From Flavobacterium sp. YO12 (GTDB lineage Bacteria > Bacteroidota > Bacteroidia > Flavobacteriales > Flavobacteriaceae), in assembly GCF_004119495.1 (NCBI RefSeq), contig NZ_NRQU01000042.1, forward strand, positions 52 to 45,047: a DNA stretch of 44,996 bases, in the 5' to 3' direction. The notes beneath the pieces are model-generated. The model was not told the origin of the DNA and ran no database searches. It saw nothing but the letters and a program-made list of their open reading frames with translations. Below, piece by piece: positions 9,346-18,296 of the stretch (position 1 is its first letter; every line of letters starts with the position of its first letter). A program made the position numbers and the translations under genes.

Positions 9346-11796
9346 TTACTTAGACTGTTCACTAGATTTCTTACGTTCAAAATAAATCCCGCCAATTAAA
9401 AGCAACACCATTCCTATTGAACTAGCCAGATTAATCATTCCTCCAGTTTTTATAACTTGAGGTTCAAACTTAAACTCAATAGTATGTTTTCCTGCAGGAA
9501 CTTCCATAGCTCTTAAAACATAATCAACAGGAAAATGATCTGTCAACTGACCATCAACATAAGCATTCCAGCCATTTTTATAATACATTTCAGAGAAAAC
9601 AGCCAAAGCATCGCCTTTACTTTCTGATTGATATTTAATATAGTTTGGCTTATATTTTACCACTTTAATTGTTCCAGTTGTATCCCATTGTTTTTTTAAT
9701 CGGGCGTTTCTAAATTTACCTTCATGCTCACGAACATTGAATACTGCAACTTTTTTAGTATCGATATAATTCAAAGCTTTCATTACATCATCTGGTTTAT
9801 TTACAAGTTTTACTGAACTTACAAACCATGCGTTTCCATTTGCATCAGGGTTTTGAGTTGGAATATCTTTACCCTGCTTATCTGTTTGAATAACATACTT
9901 AACATTTAACATATTAAGTATTTCCAAATTCATGTTTTTATTTTTATTCGCTAATTGGTAATCAAATAACTGTTGTATTCTTCTTGGTTTTGCAGCATGG
10001 TAACCACCAATAGAATGATGAAAATAAGAAGCTCTTGCACTTGACATATTTCCGCTCATTTCAAAAACTCTATAATGTGTAGTATCCTTTAATATTTCAA
10101 TATCTGAAGGTGTTTCCTGAAATGGAGCAGCAATCTGTACAGGGCTCACAAAATCTTTAGCTGAAACATATTTTTTATCGACAAAAAACAAATCAAAAAT
10201 CATCAGCACAGCAACAATTATTAAAGCTGTAGTCTGAGAAAATTTATTTTTAATAAATAACCATAAAACTCCAAAAGTTACAACTATAAAAAATCCAGAT
10301 CGAAGTAAATCTGCAGAGTATAATGACATTCTATCTTCCTTCAAAGCATCAACAAAAGCTGGTCCGTAACTTTCTAAAAAGTACTGATCATTCATTCCTG
10401 TAAAGTGAAAAGAACTTTTTGCAATTACTAAAATAGCTATGATTCCCAAACCAAAAACACCTGTCTGAATTAAAGCTTTTTGTTGCAGTTTTGGTTCTTC
10501 TTTAGCTTTAAAGAACGATTGTAATCCCATTACTGCAAGTACAGGGAAACATAATTCTAAAATTACCTGAATAGAAGATACTGCTCTAAACTTATCATAC
10601 ATGGGAACATAATCTATAAAAAAGTCTGTCAGAAAAGAGACATTTTTTCCCCATGAAAGAACTAATGAAACCAATGCTCCTGAAAGAAATACGTATTTTA
10701 TTTTTCTATCATCAATAAACAATGCTAAAACTGCCAAGAAAAAAACAACAACTCCAATATAAGCTGGCGCTGCAACAATAGGCTGGTCTCCCCAATATGC
10801 AGGCATACCCGATACAAAATCTTCAGCTTGGCTTGCCGGCACGCCCTGCTCTATCATAAACGAATACATACGACTGTCAACACCAACATTTTCATGGTTT
10901 GAACCTCCAAAAAGTCTCGGCGCAATTAAATTAAAACTTTCTGCAATTCCGTAACTATATTCGGTAATATATTCTCTACTTAAAGCATTTTCGTTTGTCT
11001 TTTTAGTTCCATCAGGATTAAAAGTTAATTCGCTGTTACTACGAGTACTAAATTTAGCATATTCGCTGGTAGCCATTAAATTAGCTGCATTGGCACCAAT
11101 AGCAAAAATTCCCGCTACAGCCAGAGTACCTATCGCAGTTAAAAGCGGTTTGTATTCTTTATTCTTTATAAAAGTGAAAGCAAAATAACCTGAAAGTATC
11201 AATAAGAAAATCAATAAATAATAGGTCATTTGAAAGTGATTCGCATTAACTTCTAATGCAACCGCAAACATGGTGAGCAGACCTCCCCAAATATATTTTT
11301 TTTGAAAAACGAGTATAAATCCAGCAATAACAAGGGGCATATAGGCAATTGCATGCGCTTTTGCATTATGACCAACTCCAAGAATTATAATTAAATAGGT
11401 CGAAAACCCGAATGCAAGTGCACCGATAAAAGCTTTTAATGGATCTGTTTTTAAAACCAATAACAATCCATAAAACCCAAAGAAATATAGAAAAAGATAA
11501 TCTGCAGGACGTGGTAAAAAACGTAAAAGATCGTCAATTTTACCAACAAAATCATTAGGATAATTTGCTCCTAACTGATAAGTAGGCATTCCGCCAAAAG
11601 CAGAATTTGTCCAATAAGGTTCTGTATGTTCAGCAGCCCTGAAGTCATTCTGCTCTTTTGCCATTCCGGTATATTGAGCAATATCTGACTGAAAAATCTG
11701 TTTTCCTTGCAGAACAGGATAAAAATAAACTAATGATACAAGAATAAAACCCAGAATTACAAGGGCATGCGGATAGAACTTATTTACTATTTTCAA
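9346..11796 (-). CDS. YfhO family membrane protein
   Basis: An 816-residue multi-pass protein with about 12 membrane helices and a C-terminal extracytoplasmic beta domain (region after about 690, including MYYKNGWNAYVDGQ and VPAGKHTIEFKFEP), typical of YfhO proteins. The family resembles GT-C membrane glycosyltransferases; in Gram-positive bacteria YfhO helps to glycosylate teichoic acids. Here it lies with a flippase and a GT4 enzyme, so transfer of a sugar from a lipid carrier on the outer face of the inner membrane is a fair inference. ATG start; 49 nt after DUF4834. Confidence 0.88.
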   Translation of the reverse strand: MKIVNKFYPHALVILGFILVSLVYFYPVLQGKQIFQSDIAQYTGMAKEQNDFRAAEHTEPYWTNSAFGGMPTYQLGANYPNDFVGKIDDLLRFLPRPADYLFLYFFGFYGLLLVLKTDPLKAFIGALAFGFSTYLIIILGVGHNAKAHAIAYMPLVIAGFILVFQKKYIWGGLLTMFAVALEVNANHFQMTYYLLIFLLILSGYFAFTFIKNKEYKPLLTAIGTLAVAGIFAIGANAANLMATSEYAKFSTRSNSELTFNPDGTKKTNENALSREYITEYSYGIAESFNLIAPRLFGGSNHENVGVDSRMYSFMIEQGVPASQAEDFVSGMPAYWGDQPIVAAPAYIGVVVFFLAVLALFIDDRKIKYVFLSGALVSLVLSWGKNVSFLTDFFIDYVPMYDKFRAVSSIQVILELCFPVLAVMGLQSFFKAKEEPKLQQKALIQTGVFGLGIIAILVIAKSSFHFTGMNDQYFLESYGPAFVDALKEDRMSLYSADLLRSGFFIVVTFGVLWLFIKNKFSQTTALIIVAVLMIFDLFFVDKKYVSAKDFVSPVQIAAPFQETPSDIEILKDTTHYRVFEMSGNMSSARASYFHHSIGGYHAAKPRRIQQLFDYQLANKNKNMNLEILNMLNVKYVIQTDKQGKDIPTQNPDANGNAWFVSSVKLVNKPDDVMKALNYIDTKKVAVFNVREHEGKFRNARLKKQWDTTGTIKVVKYKPNYIKYQSESKGDALAVFSEMYYKNGWNAYVDGQLTDHFPVDYVLRAMEVPAGKHTIEFKFEPQVIKTGGMINLASSIGMVLLLIGGIYFERKKSSEQSK

Positions 11797-11845
11797 TTTT
11801 GGCAGGTTTGGTTAAATGATGAATCCTATTTTTTAGGATACAAAC

Positions 11846-12133
11846 TTAATCTATTTCTTCGTAATCAACATAGTCCCCAACCTTTTTGGTTTCGCGAGGA
11901 TTTTTTGCATTAGCGGTATCGATGATTATCTCATCTTTTGTAGTATTACGAGTTTGCTGCCAAGAATTATCTTGACTATATTGTTGTTGTCTCTGAAAAT
12001 TTTCTCCTGCCTTTTCAACTGCTTTTTTTACCAATACCGGCAAAAAGATTCTAGCTAAAAATTTAAAAATATAATAAAATGCTATTATATAACATATAGC
12101 TTTTATTAAACCTGAAAAAGATGCTTCTTGCAT
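11846..12133 (-). CDS. DUF4834 family small membrane protein
   Basis: A 95-residue protein with one N-terminal membrane helix (about 8-28, IKAICYIIAFYYIFKFLARI) and a hydrophilic, glutamine-rich then acidic tail ending DYVDYEEID. This matches the DUF4834 proteins found beside yfhO in Flavobacteriia as I recall them. It is the first gene of the five-gene minus-strand run, with a promoter-like box 18 nt upstream. Function unknown. Confidence 0.75.
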   Translation of the reverse strand: MQEASFSGLIKAICYIIAFYYIFKFLARIFLPVLVKKAVEKAGENFQRQQQYSQDNSWQQTRNTTKDEIIIDTANAKNPRETKKVGDYVDYEEID

Positions 12134-12150
12134 AATTGTATAATTTTTGT

Positions 12151-12158
12151 CAAAATTA
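12151..12158 (-). promoter_or_regulatory. Probable -7 box for the DUF4834-YfhO-glycan operon
   Basis: Minus strand reads TAATTTTG, an exact TAnnTTTG match 18 nt before the DUF4834 start. No clear -33 TTTG is seen. Confidence 0.4.
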
Positions 12159-12213
12159 ATAAATCCATTGTTTAAAATTAAAATATCAATCTTAAATAAA
12201 TAATAAAATATAG

Positions 12214-12221
12214 TACATTTG
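12214..12221 (+). promoter_or_regulatory. Probable -7 box for the outer-membrane protein gene
   Basis: TACATTTG matches TAnnTTTG and lies 38 nt before the ATG at 12259, within the divergent intergenic region. Confidence 0.4.
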
Positions 12222-12258
12222 AAATGCGTTATAGCTTTTTAATCAAAAAAATACATTT

Positions 12259-13227
12259 ATGTTGAAAATTAAAAACTTACTTTCTACATCTCTTCTTTTA
12301 ATACCACAATTTTTCTTTGCTCAATACACTGATGTAATAAACTCAAACAGACCTGGCGAAACTATGTCTGCTTATGCTGTTGGAAAATCTGTTATTCAAG
12401 CAGAAATTGGTGTTTATGGTATTCAAGAAAAACACGATTTATTAAACTACGACGCAAGTGGTTTTGGCACCGATTTTACACTAAGATATGGTGCTTTTTT
12501 AGAGCAATTAGAATTTATTGTTGATTTACAATATCAAATGGAAAACTTTGATACTCCTTATACCAGCTATAAAAAAAACAATTTCAGACAAACTGTTTTA
12601 GGGGCTAAATATTTAATTTACGATCCTTACAAAAATTATAAAGACGAAGTAAACATCTACAGCTATAAAGCCAATCGAAGTTTTAAATGGCGTGAGCTAA
12701 TTCCTGCGGTTTCGATATTTGCAGGAGCAAATTTTGTTGGTGCCGACAATCCTTACTATTTCTCTCCTAATGGCGAGATTTCTCCAAAAGTTGCCTTGGT
12801 TACACAAAACTTATTTGGAGGCGGAAGATGGGTTTTTGTAACCAATATTATTGCTGATTATATTGGCACTGATTATCCAAGTTATGGTTACATATTAACT
12901 TTAACACACGGGTTTAATGCTAAATGGTCCGGGTTTGTTGAAAATCAAGGATACAAAAGTGATTTCTACAGCGATGCAATCGTTCGCGGCGGTGCTGCAT
13001 ATCTTTTATCACCAAATATGCAGATTGATGCTTCGATAAGCACTAATTTTAAAAATACTCCATCTGTTTTATATGGTGGTGTTGGTTTTTCTTGGCGTTA
13101 CGACGGCTGGTATAAAGAAAAACAAATCGAGGTTAAAAACAATGAAAGAGCTAAAAAGAATCCAGAAAATGAAAAAGAGATAGATTATCAGGCAAGAGAA
13201 AGAAAACGCAAGGCTAAGTACGAGTAA
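12259..13227 (+). CDS. Outer-membrane beta-barrel protein (MetA-pathway phenol-degradation-like transporter)
   Basis: A 322-residue exported protein with a signal peptide ending FFFAQ (residues 1-21). The mature part starts with DVINSNRPGE, the opening typical of the family annotated as transporter or phenol_MetA_deg-like in Flavobacteriia. It continues as alternating hydrophobic and polar strands with many Tyr and Gly residues, fitting a beta-barrel. The C-terminus is unusual: about 35 charged residues (KKNPENEKEIDYQARERKRKAK) after the last strand. It is followed after 52 nt by the GNAT-like gene. No substrate can be deduced. Confidence 0.7.
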   Translation: MLKIKNLLSTSLLLIPQFFFAQYTDVINSNRPGETMSAYAVGKSVIQAEIGVYGIQEKHDLLNYDASGFGTDFTLRYGAFLEQLEFIVDLQYQMENFDTPYTSYKKNNFRQTVLGAKYLIYDPYKNYKDEVNIYSYKANRSFKWRELIPAVSIFAGANFVGADNPYYFSPNGEISPKVALVTQNLFGGGRWVFVTNIIADYIGTDYPSYGYILTLTHGFNAKWSGFVENQGYKSDFYSDAIVRGGAAYLLSPNMQIDASISTNFKNTPSVLYGGVGFSWRYDGWYKEKQIEVKNNERAKKNPENEKEIDYQARERKRKAKYE

Positions 13228-13279
13228 ATTTTAATAACCAAACTCTCTGCACTAAGAGATTTTTTATAATACCACCTTA

Positions 13280-14398
13280 ATGATTACAATTAAAGAAGCT
13301 AAAACTAAAAAAGAACTAACCGAATATATCAAATTTCCGTTTTCGTTATACAAAGACAATCCATATTGGGTGCCGCCTATTATTGCTGATGAACTAGAGT
13401 CTTTTGATAAAACAAAAAATCCTGCATTTGATAATGCCGAAGCTTACTTTTATCTTGCTTATAAAGACAATGAAATTGTGGGAAGAATTACAGCAATTAT
13501 CAATTGGGCTGAAGTAAACAATCAGCACAAAAGAAAAGTTCGTTTTGGATGGTTTGATGTAATTGATGATATTGAGGTTACAAAAGCGCTACTCGAAAAA
13601 GTATATGAATTAGGAAGAAAACATAACCTTGAACATGCCGAAGGCCCAATGGGTTTTTCTAATTTAGACAAAGTTGGTGTTCTAACTGAAGGTTTTGATC
13701 AAGTTGGAACTATGATTACTTGGTACAATAATCCGTATTATGTAACTCATTTTGAAAAACTAGGTTTTCAGGTTGAAAAAGAATACATCGAAAGCATATT
13801 TCCTTTTTCGAATGTAAAACCAGAATTTTTCCTTAAAGCACAGGCTTTAATCAAAAAACGTTATGAACTTAGGGCTTTAAATTTCACTAAAACAAAGGAT
13901 ATTATGCCGCATGTCGACAAAATGTTTGATTTGTTTAATGAAAGTTATGCCAAATTAGCTTCGTTTGTGGCAATTTCAGATGTTCAAAAAGAGTATTTCA
14001 AAAAGAAATATATCAGTTTTATCAATCCTGAATATATAAAATTCGTGGTTGATAAAGATGATAATTTAGTCGCATTTAGTATTGTTATGCCAAGTTTTAC
14101 TGAAGCGCTGCAGAAGGCAAAAGGAAAACTTTTCCCATTTGGTTTTCTTCATCTTTTAAAAGCTAGAAAAAAGAGTAAAGACGTGGTTTTCTACCTTATT
14201 GGTGTTCACCCAGATTATCAAAACAAAGGAGTTACCGCAATTATTTTTGATGAATATTTTAAAACTTTCTCTGAAAAAGGAATTGTAAATTGTATCAGAA
14301 CTCCAGAATTAGCAGAAAATACTGCCATTCATTTACTATGGAAAAACTTTGACCCAAAAATTCATTGTCAAAGAAAAACATATTTAAAATACCTTTAA
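13280..14398 (+). CDS. GNAT-like N-acyltransferase superfamily protein
   Basis: A 372-residue soluble protein. The N-terminal half contains NPYWVPPII and NEIVGRITAIIN. The C-terminal half contains FYLIGVHPDYQNKGVTAIIF, which resembles the acetyl-CoA binding motif A of GNAT enzymes (hydrophobic strand, then Q-x-x-G). Homologues in Bacteroidota carry vague names (GNAT or, wrongly, GTP cyclohydrolase). It seems to hold two GNAT-like halves. It may be co-transcribed with the preceding outer-membrane protein gene and ends at a strong bidirectional terminator. The substrate is unknown. Confidence 0.7.
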   Translation: MITIKEAKTKKELTEYIKFPFSLYKDNPYWVPPIIADELESFDKTKNPAFDNAEAYFYLAYKDNEIVGRITAIINWAEVNNQHKRKVRFGWFDVIDDIEVTKALLEKVYELGRKHNLEHAEGPMGFSNLDKVGVLTEGFDQVGTMITWYNNPYYVTHFEKLGFQVEKEYIESIFPFSNVKPEFFLKAQALIKKRYELRALNFTKTKDIMPHVDKMFDLFNESYAKLASFVAISDVQKEYFKKKYISFINPEYIKFVVDKDDNLVAFSIVMPSFTEALQKAKGKLFPFGFLHLLKARKKSKDVVFYLIGVHPDYQNKGVTAIIFDEYFKTFSEKGIVNCIRTPELAENTAIHLLWKNFDPKIHCQRKTYLKYL

Positions 14399-14440
14399 AA
14401 GTATTTAGTTATAAAAATCAATATTTGATTTGAAAACATA

Positions 14441-14475
14441 AAAAAATCCATTCGCAATAAACGAATGGATTTTTT
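14441..14475. terminator. Bidirectional hairpin terminator
   Basis: Perfect arms AAAAAATCCATTCG (14441-14454) and CGAATGGATTTTTT (14462-14475). It lies between the convergent GNAT-like and lipoprotein genes, and its A and T tracts let it work in both directions. Confidence 0.85.
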
Positions 14476-14492
14476 GTATCAATAACATTTTA

Positions 14493-14975
14493 CTATTCTA
14501 CTTTACAATCTGTCTTAGTCAATATGTTTTTTTGATCAAACTTCAATTTGGTTTTATCCTTAAAAGTTACTTTATCGTTAGCTTGAATAACATCTCCAAA
14601 CCCTTCTATTAGCGCTCCGTCTTTTTGTAGAAATGCAACTTCTCTCACAGATGAAACTCCTTCTGAGGTAAAAGTATAATCAGCGATAAGCGTATCGCCT
14701 TTCATGTTCCCTATCAAAGTTCCTTCATTTTTATCTTTTCCAGATATACTATAATTTAATTTTCCGTTTACCTCTTGGTGCGAGTTTACATTAAAACTCA
14801 ATTCAATCACATTGCCATTTGCTCTTAAAGCATAACATTGATCACCTGCAGGTTCTTCTATTTGAACCTCTTTTGGAGCGTTTGGAGCAATTTCAACCGG
14901 TTCTGTATCTGCCGTTTTTTTACAAGAAACTAAAACAGTCAAAATTAGAGTCGTTAGTATAAGTAGCTTTTTCAT
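14493..14975 (-). CDS. Lipoprotein of unknown function
   Basis: A 160-residue exported protein. Its signal peptide ends in the lipobox LVSC with the lipid-bearing Cys at residue 18, followed by KK. The mature part is beta-rich, with a CYALRANGNVIELSF segment followed by short strands, a pattern seen in small periplasmic beta-barrel lipoproteins. The family is not recognised. The gene stands alone between two hairpin terminators with near-identical stems and has a TAAATTTG box 26 nt upstream. Confidence 0.7.
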   Translation of the reverse strand: MKKLLILTTLILTVLVSCKKTADTEPVEIAPNAPKEVQIEEPAGDQCYALRANGNVIELSFNVNSHQEVNGKLNYSISGKDKNEGTLIGNMKGDTLIADYTFTSEGVSSVREVAFLQKDGALIEGFGDVIQANDKVTFKDKTKLKFDQKNILTKTDCKVE

Positions 14976-15000
14976 AATTATTCATTTTATTTTCTGATTA

Positions 15001-15008
15001 CAAATTTA
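15001..15008 (-). promoter_or_regulatory. Probable -7 box for the lipoprotein gene
   Basis: Minus strand reads TAAATTTG (TAnnTTTG), 26 nt before the ATG at 14975. The spt terminator lies directly upstream. Confidence 0.4.
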
Positions 15009-15022
15009 AAGTTACTTCAAAT

Positions 15023-15059
15023 AAAAAAAATCCATTCGTATAACGGAATGGATTTTTTT
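15023..15059 (-). terminator. Hairpin terminator after the AOS-family acyltransferase gene
   Basis: Arms AAAAAAATCCATTC (15023-15036) and GAATGGATTTTTTT (15046-15059) around a short loop, about 40 nt past the minus-strand stop at 15100. Its stem is nearly the same as that of the terminator at 14441-14475. Confidence 0.8.
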
Positions 15060-15099
15060 ACATAATTTCCATTTAAGGAAACATTATTTTTTAAATTAA

Positions 15100-16359
15100 C
15101 TACGAAACGTCAACAGTTGTACGCTCTGCAATTTCTTTATAAGTTCCGCTAACTAATTTTTCACGAATCGCTTCAAATGCAGTTAATGTTTCTTCGATAT
15201 CAGCTAAAGTATGTGAAGCTGTTGGAATCATTCTTAACAAAATAATTCCTTTTGGAATAACTGGATAAACAACAATAGAAAGGAAAATACCATAATTCTC
15301 TCTTAAATCGTTTACCATTACCATTGCTTCAGGAATACTTCCTTCTAAATAAACTGGTGTAATACAAGTGTTTGTGTCACCAATATTAAACCCTTTATCT
15401 TTAAGTCCGTTTTGCAATGCATTTACATTTTCCCAAAGTTTATCTTTGATTGAAGATGAATTACGCAATAATTCTAAACGTTTCAATGAACCAATTGTTT
15501 GGATCATTGGAAGCGCTTTAGCAAACATTTGCGAACGTAAGTTGTATTTTAAATAATCAATAATATTTTTATCTGCTGCAACAAAAGCACCAATATTAGC
15601 CATTGATTTTGCAAAAGTAGAGAAGTAAACATCAATATCGTCTTGAACTCCCTGCTCCTCACCTGCTCCAGCACCTGTTTTACCAAGAGTACCAAAACCG
15701 TGTGCATCATCAACTAATAAACGGAAATTGTATTTTTGCTTCATTGCAACAATTTCTTTCAATTTACCTTGTTGTCCGCGCATTCCAAAAACACCTTCAG
15801 TAATAAATAAAATACCTCCGCCAGTTTCTTCGGCCATTTTTGTAGCACGCTGCAGATTTTTCTCCATACTTTCAAGATCATTGTGCTTGTAAGTAAAACG
15901 TTTACCCATATGCAAACGAACACCATCAATGATACAAGCATGCGAATCAACATCATAAACAATGATGTCATTTTTAGTTACCAATGCATCAATGATAGAA
16001 ACCATTCCTTGGTAACCAAAATTTAATAAATAAGCTGATTCTTTCATTACAAAAGAAGCCAATTCATTTTCTAATTGCTCGTGGTAAGTTGTGTGTCCAG
16101 ACATCATACGAGCTCCCATTGGATAAGCTGCTCCAAATTGAATTGCTGCATCAGTATCTGCCTTACGAACTTCTGGGTGATTTGCTAAACCTAAATAATC
16201 ATTTAAACTCCAGTTTAGGATATTTTTTCCGTGAAATGTCATTCTAGGACCTAACTCTCCTTCTAACTTTGGGAAAACATAATAACCTTCTGCTTGAGAA
16301 GCCCATTTTCCTAAAGGTCCTTTATTTTCTTGAATTCTTTCGAATAAATCTTTTACCAT
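15100..16359 (-). CDS. PLP-dependent acyl-CoA:amino-acid acyltransferase (serine palmitoyltransferase / cysteate acyltransferase type)
   Basis: Alpha-oxoamine synthase family enzyme of 419 residues that condenses an acyl thioester with an amino acid and releases CO2. Seen: the N-terminal NWSLNDYLGLANHPEVR, the PLP-stacking His in DVDSHACIIDG (H140), DDAHGFGTLG near 217-226, and the Schiff-base lysine K251 in STFAKSMAN. In Bacteroidota, enzymes with this shape make sphingoid bases from serine, or capnine, the sulfonolipid base linked to gliding in Flavobacterium johnsoniae, from cysteate. Sequence inspection cannot settle which. The gene is monocistronic with its own terminator. KBL and BioF are less likely given the N-terminus and lack of pathway neighbours. 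Confidence 0.82.
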   Translation of the reverse strand: MVKDLFERIQENKGPLGKWASQAEGYYVFPKLEGELGPRMTFHGKNILNWSLNDYLGLANHPEVRKADTDAAIQFGAAYPMGARMMSGHTTYHEQLENELASFVMKESAYLLNFGYQGMVSIIDALVTKNDIIVYDVDSHACIIDGVRLHMGKRFTYKHNDLESMEKNLQRATKMAEETGGGILFITEGVFGMRGQQGKLKEIVAMKQKYNFRLLVDDAHGFGTLGKTGAGAGEEQGVQDDIDVYFSTFAKSMANIGAFVAADKNIIDYLKYNLRSQMFAKALPMIQTIGSLKRLELLRNSSSIKDKLWENVNALQNGLKDKGFNIGDTNTCITPVYLEGSIPEAMVMVNDLRENYGIFLSIVVYPVIPKGIILLRMIPTASHTLADIEETLTAFEAIREKLVSGTYKEIAERTTVDVS

Positions 16360-16396
16360 AATATAGTGTAGTAATATTTTTAACTTAATCAGCGAG

Positions 16397-16404
16397 CAAA
16401 AATA
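16397..16404 (-). promoter_or_regulatory. Possible -7 box for the AOS-family acyltransferase gene
   Basis: Minus strand reads TATTTTTG (TAnnTTTG), 38 nt before the ATG. No -33 element is clear. Confidence 0.35.
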
Positions 16405-16769
16405 ATCATTATTATTCTAAAATTCAGACAGTCATTTATTTTTATTTAAAAAAAAAGCCTTGATTCATAAATAAATTTGCTCCCATTTGAATTCTGCAAA
16501 TCAAGAAAAAAAAACTCAAAAACCAAAGTTATCAATGTTGTAGTTTTTGGTATTTTTTTTATATTTGATACACAAAGCATTCTTTTTATATTTTTTTAAC
16601 AGTCTGATTTAGTTTTAGTGCTGTTTTTTATTTCTGTTTTTTTATCCCCGAATAGTTGCCTTTTTTTTGAATAGTATAACCATTTTGAGTTAATATAATT
16701 TTACCAAAAAATGATAATTCTACAATTAATTAAGCGAAATATTAGTAACCGTTCTATGACTTTTATCAT

Positions 16770-16795
16770 AATAAAAGACAAAATAGTCTTTTATT
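16770..16795. promoter_or_regulatory. Inverted-repeat operator upstream of nirK (copy A)
   Basis: Perfect 10-bp arms AATAAAAGAC (16770-16779) and GTCTTTTATT (16786-16795) with a 6-nt spacer. The right arm ends 40 nt before the nirK ATG and overlaps the -7 box. The same arms and spacing recur upstream of norB and of the Rrf2 regulator gene, so this is probably the operator for that regulator. Confidence 0.75.
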
Positions 16796-16799
16796 TTTG
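16792..16799 (+). promoter_or_regulatory. -7 promoter box for nirK
   Basis: TATTTTTG matches TAnnTTTG and overlaps the right operator arm by four bases. It places the transcription start near 16805, about 30 nt before the ATG. A TTTG at -33 is lacking, so an activator may also be needed. Confidence 0.5.
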
Positions 16800-16834
16800 A
16801 TTAAAATTTAAAATGAAAACAAAACCAATTACTT

Positions 16835-18280
16835 ATGGAAAAGAAACATACCATTCAGATTAAAATGAGTCTCTTTTTAAGCGTACTTTTTATTGCTCTC
16901 TTTTTTGGAAGCTGTAAAAAAGAAGAAGCTAAAAACTATGCAGATATCATGACCGAAGGAGAAATGAATGCAGAACTTACTGCCCCTCCTATGGTTCCAA
17001 AACCAGTTGGAAACAGAAGTGCTATGAAGCTAAAACTTAACATGGAAATTAAAGAACAAGAAGGTACAATGACCGATGGCGTAAAATATACGTATTGGAC
17101 TTTTGGAGGATCTGTACCGGGAAGTTTTATTAGAACACGTGTTGGAGATGAAGTCGAATTTCACTTAAAAAATCATCCTGACAACAAACTGCCTCATAAT
17201 ATAGACTTACATGCCGTAACTGGTCCGGGTGGTGGCGCAACCTCATCACTTGTGGCTCCGGGACATGAAAAAGTTTTTAGTTTTAAAGTAATTAATCCAG
17301 GCTTATATGTTTACCATTGTGCTACTGCTCCAGTAGGAATGCATATTGCAAATGGTATGTATGGTTTAATTCTAGTGGAACCTGAAGGCGGACTTCCTCC
17401 TGTTGACAAAGAATACTACGTTATGCAGGGAGATTTTTACACTCAAGGAGAATATGGCGCAAAAGGATTGCAAGCATTTGATATGAACAAGGCTGTAAAA
17501 GAAACTCCAGATTATGTAGTATTTAATGGAAAAGTAGGAGCTTTAACAAATGGCGGCGAATTGACTGCTAAAGTAGGCGAAACTGTTCGTTTATATGTTG
17601 GTAATGGAGGTCCTAACTTAGTTTCTTCTTTCCACGTTATTGGTGAAATATTCGACAGTGTTCATGTTGAAGGCGGAAGTACAATCAATAAAAATGTACA
17701 AACAACCTTAATTCCAGCGGGAGGAGCTGCCATTGTCGATTTTAAAGTCGAAACTCCGGGAACTTTTATATTAGTTGACCACTCTATTTTTAGAGCCTTT
17801 AACAAAGGTGCTTTAGGAATGCTGAAAGTGGAAGGAAAAGAAAATAAAAACATTTATTCAGGAACTATTCAAGAAGGTATTTATTTACCTGAAGGCGGAA
17901 CTATTCAGAAAATGCCGGGAAGCTCAGCTGCAAAAACAGCAATTCCAAAACGTACCGTTGCTGAAAAAATTAATATTGGAAAAGAAATTTTTGGAACGAC
18001 TTGTTTTGCCTGTCATCAATCTGAAGGACAAGGAATTCCTGGAACGTTCCCTCCTCTAGCAAAATCAGATTATTTAAATGCCGATCCAAAACGTTCGATC
18101 AATACTATTTTACACGGTTTAACGGGTGAGGTAACTGTGAATGGCAAAAAATACAACAATGTAATGCCGGCTCAGAATTTATCTGATGATGAAATAGCAA
18201 ATGTTCTTACTTACATCTATAACAGCTGGGGTAATAATAAAACCGAAGTAACGCCAGAAATGGTAAAAGCGCTAAGATAA
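16835..18280 (+). CDS. nirK: Copper nitrite reductase with C-terminal cytochrome c domain
   Basis: Reduces nitrite to nitric oxide in the periplasm. Signal peptide with a lipobox-like FGSC (C27), so it is probably membrane-anchored. Two cupredoxin domains hold every copper ligand: type 1 H121, C162, H170, M175; type 2 H126, H161, H316; plus the catalytic D124 and H267. Residues about 375-480 form a cytochrome c domain with CFACH (390-394) and the likely axial M444 (NNVMPAQ). The fused heme domain probably feeds electrons to the type 1 copper. First gene of a three-gene unit (16-nt gaps) with a NirV-like protein and an SCO chaperone. Control is likely through the inverted repeat at 16770-16795. 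Confidence 0.96.
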   Translation: MEKKHTIQIKMSLFLSVLFIALFFGSCKKEEAKNYADIMTEGEMNAELTAPPMVPKPVGNRSAMKLKLNMEIKEQEGTMTDGVKYTYWTFGGSVPGSFIRTRVGDEVEFHLKNHPDNKLPHNIDLHAVTGPGGGATSSLVAPGHEKVFSFKVINPGLYVYHCATAPVGMHIANGMYGLILVEPEGGLPPVDKEYYVMQGDFYTQGEYGAKGLQAFDMNKAVKETPDYVVFNGKVGALTNGGELTAKVGETVRLYVGNGGPNLVSSFHVIGEIFDSVHVEGGSTINKNVQTTLIPAGGAAIVDFKVETPGTFILVDHSIFRAFNKGALGMLKVEGKENKNIYSGTIQEGIYLPEGGTIQKMPGSSAAKTAIPKRTVAEKINIGKEIFGTTCFACHQSEGQGIPGTFPPLAKSDYLNADPKRSINTILHGLTGEVTVNGKKYNNVMPAQNLSDDEIANVLTYIYNSWGNNKTEVTPEMVKALR

Positions 18281-18296
18281 CAGCAACATTTTTCGC

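Larger units (their letters stand above)
16360..16834. other. 475-bp divergent intergenic region between the acyltransferase and nirK
   Basis: Very AT-rich region with many A and T runs. It holds a likely minus-strand promoter near 16397-16404 and, next to nirK, a 26-bp inverted repeat with a -7 box. The middle (about 16410-16760) shows no gene or RNA that I recognise, and no FNR/CRP-type TTGAT-N4-ATCAA site. Confidence 0.6.

Noticed and set aside
16410..16760. A search for an FNR/CRP-type box upstream of nirK
   Set aside because: No TTGAT-N4-ATCAA-like palindrome was found, so control through such a protein is not supported by this region.
16711..16800. A 29-codon frame upstream of nirK
   Set aside because: It runs through the operator and the -7 box, has no sequence character of a protein and would lie before the predicted transcription start.
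16813..16863. A 16-codon frame overlapping the nirK start in another frame
   Set aside because: It could be a leader peptide, but it is short, AT-rich and without a regulatory codon pattern; chance is the simpler view.
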